From contig DATHUR010000180.1 of NCBI GenBank assembly GCA_035462025.1, positions 1-19,094 of the forward strand: DNA of 19,094 nucleotides, given 5' to 3'. The notes below the pieces were generated by a model. It worked only from the letters and a program-made list of their open reading frames with translations, ran no database searches and was not told the origin of the DNA. This stretch comes from Egicoccus sp035462025. Lineage in GTDB: Bacteria; Actinomycetota; Nitriliruptoria; Nitriliruptorales; Nitriliruptoraceae. Each line of letters starts with the position of its first letter. The first letter of the stretch is position 1. Of the stretch, positions 14,422-19,094 are shown piece after piece. A program made the translations under genes and the position numbers.

Positions 14422-16061
14422 ACCCGACCGTCGCCGAGACGGTCGGTCGCACGCTCGTCGGTCTCGGCGTCCGGCGCGTGTTCGGTGTGGTCGGCAGCGG
14501 CAACTTCCATTTCACCAACGCCATGGTGGCCGCAGGCGCCACCTTCGTCGCCGCGCGCCACGAGGGCGGCGCCGCGACGATGGCGGACGCGTACGCGCGC
14601 ATGAGTGGCGAGGTGGCCGCCGTCAGCCTGCATCAGGGCTGCGGCCTGACCAACGCGCTGACGGGGATCACCGAGGCCGCCAAGAGCCGCACCCCGTTAC
14701 TGGTGCTCACGGCCGAGACGGCGGCCGGCGCCGTCAACTCCAACTTCCGTGTCGACCAGGCGGCACTCGCCACGAGCGTCGGCGCGGTGTCGATGCGGGT
14801 CACCGGCGCCGCGAGCGCGGTGGGCGAGACGGTCCGGGCCCTGCGGACCGCACGGCACGACCGGAGGACGGTCGTGCTCAACCTGCCCCTCGACGTGCAG
14901 ACCGAGGTCGTGACGGACGCCGCAGTGCCGGTGACCGCCGCCGCACCCGCGCCTCCGGCGCCGCTTCCCGCCGCCGTCGAGCAGGTGACGACGCTGCTGG
15001 CCGACGCCGCACAGCCGGTCCTGATCGCCGGTCGCGGCGCACGCCGTGCGGGCGCGGAGCTGCGCGAGCTTGGCGCGGCGAGCGGGGCGCTGCTCGCCAC
15101 CTCGGCGGTCGCCAAGGGCCTGTTCCACGACGACCCGTGGTCCCTGGACGTCGCCGGCGGGTTCTCCACCCCGCTGGCCGCCGAGCTGATCCGCGGCGCC
15201 GACCTCGTGGTCGCCTTCGGCTGTGCGCTGAACATGTGGACCACGCGCCACGGGCGGCTGCTGTCACCGGACGCCCGACTCGTGCAGGTCGACGTCGAGC
15301 CCGCCGCGATCGGGCTGCACCGCCCGGTCGACCTCGGTGTCGTCGGCGACAGCGCGGTGACGGCCCGGGCGGTCGCGGACGCGCTGCGCGGACGGTCCAC
15401 GCCCGGTGGTTGCCGCACGGAGGCGCTCGCGCAGCGTCTGGCCGCCGGTCGCCGCTGGCGTGACGTGCCATACGACGACTGGGGCGGCGACGGCCGCATC
15501 GACCCGCGCACGCTCACGATCGCGCTCGACGACCTGCTCCCGGCCGAGCGCGTCGTCGCCACCGACTCGGGCAACTTCATGGGCTACCCGAGCATGTTCC
15601 TCGACGTCCCCGACGAGCACGGGTTCTGCTTCACCCAGGCGTTCCAGTCGGTCGGTCTCGGGCTCGCCACGGCGATCGGCGCGGCGCTCGCGCAGCCCGA
15701 GCGGCTGCCGGTGGCCGCGGTGGGTGACGGTGGTCTGCTCATGGCGGCCAGCGAACTCGAGACGGTGGTGCGGCTCGGGTTGCCGATGGTGGTGGTGGTC
15801 TACGACGACGGCGGCTACGGCGCCGAGGTCCACCACTTCGGCGAGGAGGCGAACCTCGAGACGGTGCGGTTCCCCGCCACCGACCACGCGGCCATCGCCC
15901 GGGGTCACGGCTACGACGCGATCACCGTCCGCGACGTCGCCGACCTCCGAGGGGTCGGCGACTGGGTGGCCGGCCGACGGGACCGTCCGTTGCTCGTCGA
16001 CGCCAAGGTGGCGGGGCCGCGCGGGTCGTGGTGGCTCGAGGAGGCGTTCCGCGGCCACTGA
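14418..16061 (+). CDS. Thiamine-diphosphate-dependent enzyme, acetolactate synthase/2-oxoacid decarboxylase-like
   Basis: At 547 residues it has the three-domain ThDP decarboxylase layout: Pyr domain (about 1-165) with the cofactor-activating Glu49 in ARHEGGAATMADAYAR, a middle domain (about 185-320), and a PP domain (about 370-540) with the GDG...DD motif (G436-D437-G438, then D463-D464 in YDDGGYGAE). The usual NN pair is DD, and the loop usually reading GPG is HQGCG (72-76), so it is not a standard acetolactate synthase. It probably decarboxylates or condenses a 2-oxoacid; the substrate is unknown. The GTG start overlaps the cyclase stop. It ends 6 bases from the convergent reductase. Confidence 0.88.
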   Translation: MNPTVAETVGRTLVGLGVRRVFGVVGSGNFHFTNAMVAAGATFVAARHEGGAATMADAYARMSGEVAAVSLHQGCGLTNALTGITEAAKSRTPLLVLTAETAAGAVNSNFRVDQAALATSVGAVSMRVTGAASAVGETVRALRTARHDRRTVVLNLPLDVQTEVVTDAAVPVTAAAPAPPAPLPAAVEQVTTLLADAAQPVLIAGRGARRAGAELRELGAASGALLATSAVAKGLFHDDPWSLDVAGGFSTPLAAELIRGADLVVAFGCALNMWTTRHGRLLSPDARLVQVDVEPAAIGLHRPVDLGVVGDSAVTARAVADALRGRSTPGGCRTEALAQRLAAGRRWRDVPYDDWGGDGRIDPRTLTIALDDLLPAERVVATDSGNFMGYPSMFLDVPDEHGFCFTQAFQSVGLGLATAIGAALAQPERLPVAAVGDGGLLMAASELETVVRLGLPMVVVVYDDGGYGAEVHHFGEEANLETVRFPATDHAAIARGHGYDAITVRDVADLRGVGDWVAGRRDRPLLVDAKVAGPRGSWWLEEAFRGH

Positions 16062-16067
16062 TGCCGG

Positions 16068-16742
16068 TCAGGTGCCCACCGCGTCGTACTCGACGAAGTA
16101 GCGCAGCCACAGGTGACCGCCGGGGCGGCGGTCGACCCGGAACAGCTCGAGCCGCAAGGCCGCGTCCAGCTCCAGGGCGTCGGTCAGGGCGGGCCCAGGC
16201 CCCGCCAGGTACGGGGCGAGCAGCAGGCTGAGCTCGTCGACGAGCTTCGCGTGCAGCAGCGCGGCGATGAGGCGCGGACCCGCGTCGACGCGGACCGCCT
16301 GGCTGCCGTGGTCGGCGGCGAGGTGGTGCAGCAGGGCGGCGAGGTCGACGCGGTCGTCACCGAAGGCCACGAAGTCGACTCCGGCCGCGCGAAGCCGGTC
16401 GAGATGGCTCGCCGGTGTGGTCCTCGTGCCCGCCACCATCACGTCACGCCAGTACCCCAGACCGCGCAGCCAGTCGAAACGGGTCAGGCGACCGCCGCTG
16501 TCGACCACCACCAACAGCGGGGCGTCGCTCGGTGCCTCGTCCGCCGTGCCCAGCCCATCGGGTGCGGCCAGGTCGACGCCCGCCTCGGCAGCCGCGGCGA
16601 CCATCGTGCCGCTGCCGGTCAGCACCACGTCGTGGGGCAGATGGCCGACCAGTTCGTAGTAGTGGCCCACGTCGGGCGGGAAGCCGCTGATGCGCCCGTC
16701 CACGCTCAACAGCACATGCGTCACCACGTGTGGACGTTGCAT
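16068..16742 (-). CDS. RibD C-terminal/dihydrofolate reductase-like protein
   Basis: The 224-residue product resembles the RibD reductase domain: VVTHVLLSVDGRISGF (6-21), DVVLTGSGTMVAAAAEAG (38-55), a middle LLVVVDSGGRLTRFDWL, and RVDAGPRLIAALLHAKLVDELSLLLAPYLAG (151-181). Stand-alone proteins of this fold are NAD(P)H reductases, of which only some act in riboflavin synthesis. No deaminase domain or other rib gene is present, so the substrate is open. ATG 16742 has AAGGA seven bases upstream; a longer frame from 16919 would overlap the opposite gene and is rejected. It is divergent from the MhuD-like gene and tail-to-tail with the ThDP gene (6-base gap). Confidence 0.82.
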   Translation of the reverse strand: MQRPHVVTHVLLSVDGRISGFPPDVGHYYELVGHLPHDVVLTGSGTMVAAAAEAGVDLAAPDGLGTADEAPSDAPLLVVVDSGGRLTRFDWLRGLGYWRDVMVAGTRTTPASHLDRLRAAGVDFVAFGDDRVDLAALLHHLAADHGSQAVRVDAGPRLIAALLHAKLVDELSLLLAPYLAGPGPALTDALELDAALRLELFRVDRRPGGHLWLRYFVEYDAVGT

Positions 16743-16829
16743 GACCGGTCCTTCCCACGATGGCCCTGCGACCATCCTCACCCCGTGGTGGGCAGCCCGG
16801 CAGAGGCAATCGGACCTCGACGGGCGCAT

Positions 16830-16873
16830 TTGTGCGGGATGCGCGGTGGTTACGCTCGGGGCAACCCGCACAA
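16830..16873. promoter_or_regulatory. Perfect inverted repeat spanning the MhuD-like promoter
   Basis: TTGTGCGGG (16830-16838) and CCCGCACAA (16865-16873) are exact reverse complements 26 bases apart. Between them is TACGCT (16851-16856), a -10-like box. One arm covers the -35 zone and the other the predicted transcription start, so a regulator bound to both would control transcription of the MhuD/RidA pair. The binding protein is unknown. Confidence 0.5.
16851..16856 (+). promoter_or_regulatory. -10-like box (TACGCT) of the MhuD-like/RidA operon
   Basis: TACGCT lies 43 bases before the ATG at 16900. A weak -35 (TTTGTG, 16829-16834) is 16 bases upstream, inside the first repeat arm. Confidence 0.4.
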
Positions 16874-16899
16874 TGGGATCCGAGGCGCGAGGAGCGACC

Positions 16900-17322
16900 A
16901 TGTCCGTGGTGAAGATCAACGTCCTGCAGGTACCGGAGGGGCGCGGCGAGGTGCTCGAGCAGCGGTTCGCGTCGCGTGCCGGCGAGGTCGAGAAGGTCGA
17001 CGGGTTCGAGTCGTTCGAACTGCTGCGCCCGACCGAGGGCTTCGACCGCTACCTGGTGGTCACCCGGTGGCGCGACGAGGAGGCCTTCCAGGGCTGGATG
17101 AACTCCCAGGCGTTCCAGACCGGCCACGCCCGCAGCCAGGCCGACGCCGAGGCAGCCTCGGGCGAGGGCGGCGGCCACCCCGGCGGGCACCCGGGCGGCG
17201 GCCACCCCGGTGGCCACCCCGGCGGGGGAGAGGGCGAGGCGCCGCACGGTCAGAGCGGCCCCGCCGCGGTCGGCTCGGAGCTGTGGCACTTCGACATCGT
17301 CACCAGCGCCACCAAGGCCTGA
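16900..17322 (+). CDS. MhuD/IsdG-like heme-degrading monooxygenase with Gly-His-Pro insert
   Basis: This 140-residue protein is an antibiotic-biosynthesis-monooxygenase (dimeric ferredoxin-like) fold. The first 80 residues closely follow mycobacterial MhuD: MSVVKINVLQVPEGRGE, then FESFELLRPTEG, then YLVVTRWRDEEAFQGWMNS. The MhuD active-site residues appear at matching positions: N7, F23, W66 and a histidine at 76 (GHARSQ; heme-ligand His75 in MhuD). MhuD breaks down heme to release iron. Here about 40 residues rich in Gly, His and Pro (about 85-123) separate the histidine from the last strand (GSELWHFDIVTS). ATG 16900 has AGGAG five bases upstream. The RidA gene follows after 26 bases. Heme breakdown is inferred. 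Confidence 0.85.
   Translation: MSVVKINVLQVPEGRGEVLEQRFASRAGEVEKVDGFESFELLRPTEGFDRYLVVTRWRDEEAFQGWMNSQAFQTGHARSQADAEAASGEGGGHPGGHPGGGHPGGHPGGGEGEAPHGQSGPAAVGSELWHFDIVTSATKA
17170..17229 (+). repeat. In-frame Gly-Gly-His-Pro repeat tract within the MhuD-like gene
   Basis: The bases encode residues 91-110, two copies of GGHPGGHPG joined by glycines, giving four HPGG units. At DNA level the unit is a GG-CCACCCCGG-like 12-mer. It probably arose by slippage or duplication of a short unit. Confidence 0.85.
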
Positions 17323-17348
17323 GCCCGAAGGTCCCGAGAGGAGATCCG

Positions 17349-17741
17349 ATGCGTCGAGTAGATCCCCCCGAGGTCTTCGACACCCGCCGCTACGGGTTCA
17401 GCCAGGCGGTGGTGGTGGAGGCCGGTCGACGCGTCGTCCTCTCCGGGCAGGTCGCCGTGGACGTTCACGACCGGACGGTGGGGCGCACGCTACGGGAGCA
17501 GCTCGAGCAGAGCGTCGAGAACATCCGCCTCGTCCTCGGCGCGGCAGGCGCCGGCCTCGGTGACGTGGTGATGCTGCGGATCTACGTGGTCGAAGCGGCC
17601 GCGGACGATCTGTCGCCGGTGAGCGAGATGCTGCTCGAGACGTTCCCGGACCGACCTCCGGCCACGACGTGGATCACCGTGGCCGGCCTGGCGCGTCCGG
17701 ACTGGCTGGTCGAGCTCGAGGCCGAGGCTGCGCTCGAGTGA
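17349..17741 (+). CDS. RidA (YjgF/YER057c/UK114) family protein
   Basis: The 130-residue product follows the RidA plan: YGFSQAVVV (15-23), VVLSGQVAVD (29-38), QLEQSVENIRLVLGAAGAGLGDVVMLRIYV (51-80), RPPATTWITVAGLARPDWLVELEAEA (102-127). R77 corresponds to the carboxylate-binding arginine of active RidA proteins, and a conserved Glu is at 122, so imine/enamine deamination is possible. Some subfamilies with the same fold lack that activity. ATG 17349 has GAGGAG upstream. It is 26 bases downstream of the MhuD-like gene and likely cotranscribed. The TGA lies in the loop of a small hairpin, tail to tail with adenosine deaminase. Confidence 0.88.
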   Translation: MRRVDPPEVFDTRRYGFSQAVVVEAGRRVVLSGQVAVDVHDRTVGRTLREQLEQSVENIRLVLGAAGAGLGDVVMLRIYVVEAAADDLSPVSEMLLETFPDRPPATTWITVAGLARPDWLVELEAEAALE

Positions 17742-17749
17742 GACTCGAG
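17733..17749. terminator. Small hairpin around the RidA stop codon
   Basis: CTCGAG (17733-17738) and CTCGAG (17744-17749) form a 6-bp stem with loop TGAGA. The loop begins with the RidA stop TGA. It is weak, at a convergent junction, with no T-tract. Confidence 0.3.
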
Positions 17750-17774
17750 GCTCGCCCCGGTGATCTGCGTCGGG

Positions 17775-18824
17775 TCAGCGACCCTCGGTCTGCCACAGGT
17801 CGATGGCGGCGAGGATGTCCTGCTTGACGTCGTCGGGGGCGAACGAGGCGTGGGCGGCGCGGCGCTGCAGGTCGGCGAGGTCGCTGCGGTCGAGGTCGAG
17901 CATCCGTGCTGCGTGGCCGAGTTCCTCGGTCAGGGTGGTGGCGAAGAACGGCGGGTCGTCGCTGTTGATGGTGAGAGGCACCCCCGCCTCCCACAGCGTC
18001 GGCAGCGGGTGCGAGGCCAGGTCGGGCACGATCGACAGCGTCACGTTCGAACTCGGGCACACCTCGAGCACGACCTGCTGTTCGACGAGATGGCGCATCA
18101 GGTCCGGGTCCTTCGCGGCCGCGATGCCGTGACCGATCCGCCGCGCGCCGAGCTCGTCGACGGCGGCCCGGACGTTGTCCGGCGTGCCCGTCTCGCCGGC
18201 GTGCACCGCCAGGCCGATCCCGAGGCGCGCGGCCGCGTCACGCAGGTGGCCGAAGTCGCCCTCGGGGACCGAGCCCTCGATCCCGGTGAGTCCGAGTCCC
18301 ACGATCGGCGCGTCGGCCTCCTCGACCAGTTGCAGGGTGCGACGGCTGGCCTCGACGCCGAGTTCGCGCACGCTGTCGACGATCAGGCCGATGCGCGTGT
18401 CGGGGACCTCGGCGAATCCGTCGCGCAGGGCCGCCCACATCGGGCCCGGCTCCATGCCGCCGTCCACCAGCGTGAGCGCCGTGAACGTCGCCTCGGTCCA
18501 GCGGATCCCCTGGGCGGCCTGACCGCGGGCGAAGTCGGCGGCGACGGTCGCGAGGTCGTCGGGGCTGCGGATCTGGCGGGTCGTCGCCAGGAACGTCTCG
18601 ACGAAGTGCATGAAGTCACGGAACGGCGAGGGGTAGCCCAGTTCGCCGTCGCCGTCGCGCACCACCTCGAGCACGTCCTCGGGATTCTCGCCGTGACGGC
18701 GGGCGAGTGCCGCGGCCGTGGCGGCCGCGATGGAACCCTCGAGATGGACGTGCAGTTCGACCTTCGGCAGCGTGGCGAGATCGAGGTCGCCGGCATCTGG
18801 GGTCGAGGCAGCGGACGCGGACAC
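17775..18824 (-). CDS. add: Adenosine deaminase family protein
   Basis: The 349-residue length and motifs fit the adenosine/adenine deaminase family: zinc ligands H25 and H27 in ELHVHLEGS, H208 and catalytic E211 in VHAGETG, H232 in RIGHG, and D289-D290 in NSDDPPFF. It removes the 6-amino group of adenosine (giving inosine) or a related adenine compound. Adenine and 6-aminodeoxyfutalosine deaminases share these motifs, so exact specificity is uncertain. The start is GTG at 18824 with AAGGAG seven bases upstream. It follows the partial membrane gene on the same strand after 127 bases that hold two hairpins, so it probably has its own promoter. Confidence 0.92.
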   Translation of the reverse strand: MSASAASTPDAGDLDLATLPKVELHVHLEGSIAAATAAALARRHGENPEDVLEVVRDGDGELGYPSPFRDFMHFVETFLATTRQIRSPDDLATVAADFARGQAAQGIRWTEATFTALTLVDGGMEPGPMWAALRDGFAEVPDTRIGLIVDSVRELGVEASRRTLQLVEEADAPIVGLGLTGIEGSVPEGDFGHLRDAAARLGIGLAVHAGETGTPDNVRAAVDELGARRIGHGIAAAKDPDLMRHLVEQQVVLEVCPSSNVTLSIVPDLASHPLPTLWEAGVPLTINSDDPPFFATTLTEELGHAARMLDLDRSDLADLQRRAAHASFAPDDVKQDILAAIDLWQTEGR

Positions 18825-18862
18825 GTGCGGACTCCTTCGTGGCCCGCGCGGGTCGGCACGCG

Positions 18863-18891
18863 GCCGCCCGGAGCAGACGGCTCCGGGTGGC
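18863..18891. terminator. GC hairpin upstream of add
   Basis: CCCGGAGC (18867-18874) and GCTCCGGG (18880-18887) form an 8-bp stem with loop AGACG. Three more pairs follow after one mismatch (18863-18865 with 18889-18891). It probably ends transcription from the upstream membrane gene. Confidence 0.4.
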
Positions 18892-18920
18892 GACGCAAGC
18901 TACTTGACCGGCTGCCTGCG

Positions 18921-18940
18921 GTCAGGGGGCGACCCCCGAC
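18921..18940. terminator. Hairpin just after the partial membrane gene
   Basis: GGGGG (18925-18929) pairs with CCCCC (18933-18937), extended by GTC/GAC with one bulged base, loop CGA. It begins 12 bases past the stop at 18952 on the minus strand. No T-tract. Confidence 0.35.
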
Positions 18941-18951
18941 GAAGCGGCGTG

Positions 18952-19094
18952 TCAGCGGGCGCCGGCGAACAACTCGTCGGCGAGCGCCCGTTCGCGTGCC
19001 TCGCGGGCCGCGTCGGTCGTGTCGCGCCGGGCGAGCAGCGGGAGCAGCACGCTGGTGGCGAAGGTGGCGGTCGCCAGGACACCGGCGACGACGA
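18952..19094 (-). CDS. C-terminal end of a membrane protein (cut by window edge)
   Basis: The last 46 or so residues of a minus-strand gene are visible. A hydrophobic segment VVAGVLATATFATSVLLPLLA is followed by a charged cytoplasmic-type tail (RRDTTDAAREARERALADELFAGAR) and TGA at 18952-18954. The tail looks like a helix after the last membrane span, as at the end of transporters or other integral membrane proteins. The family cannot be named from this fragment. Frame choice rests on the membrane helix and the amphipathic tail; the alternative frame gives a Pro/Ser-rich product without sense. Confidence 0.55.
   Translation of the reverse strand, partial: VVAGVLATATFATSVLLPLLARRDTTDAAREARERALADELFAGAR

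Noticed and set aside
16056..16074. Hairpin across the 6-base gap between the ThDP gene and the RibD-like gene
   Set aside because: The stem is six pairs with a bulge, formed mainly because the two stop codons are inverted; too weak to call.
1..19094. CRISPR array, transposon, prophage, tRNA or rRNA
   Set aside because: No regularly spaced direct repeats, transposase or integrase motifs, cloverleaf-like sequence or rRNA segments were seen on either strand.

Overview
The window is about 19 kb of very GC-rich, densely coding bacterial DNA, with G or C at almost every third codon position, frequent GTG starts and clear AGGAGG-type ribosome sites. An actinomycete-type MhuD-like protein, a DUF427 protein, leaderless-looking and TAnGnT-type promoters, and GC hairpins without T-tracts all point to a high-GC Actinomycetota chromosome. 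The class cannot be resolved from the sequence alone. I see no rRNA, tRNA, CRISPR array, insertion sequence or phage gene, and no gap above 300 bases without a gene. It reads as ordinary chromosome made of short operons.

Layout. At the left edge is the N-terminal part of a GlxA-type (DJ-1/PfpI plus AraC) regulator on the minus strand, with a promoter overlapped by a perfect inverted repeat, and a small unknown gene (400-711). Minus-strand genes follow: a PH/SHOCT membrane protein (3362-3964), a two-CBS protein (2845-3240) and a PAS-PAS-GGDEF-EAL cyclic-di-GMP enzyme (737-2779). From 4162 the plus strand carries a universal stress protein, then an acyl-CoA ligase translationally coupled to an alpha/beta hydrolase, then mscL. 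mscL ends on the same CTAG as the convergent ACT-containing malic enzyme (7538-9028). Transketolase (9118-11094) is divergent from the malic enzyme.

A methyltransferase and a TetR regulator (11115-12493) are divergent around two ACCGACCGGT-type palindromes. After a small two-helix membrane protein comes a compact operon DUF427 - metal-dependent cyclase - ThDP enzyme (13119-16061). The last two of these overlap by GTGA. A RibD-C-like reductase (16068-16742) is divergent from an MhuD-like heme monooxygenase with an unusual Gly-His-Pro insert, followed by a RidA protein. Adenosine deaminase and the C-terminus of a membrane protein close the window.

Central carbon metabolism (malic enzyme, transketolase), signalling and stress (c-di-GMP, Usp, MscL), and several small uncharacterised catabolic or detoxification modules sit together. 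The most interesting parts are the cyclase/ThDP operon, the His-rich MhuD variant with an inverted repeat across its promoter, and the symmetrical operators in the divergent regions.
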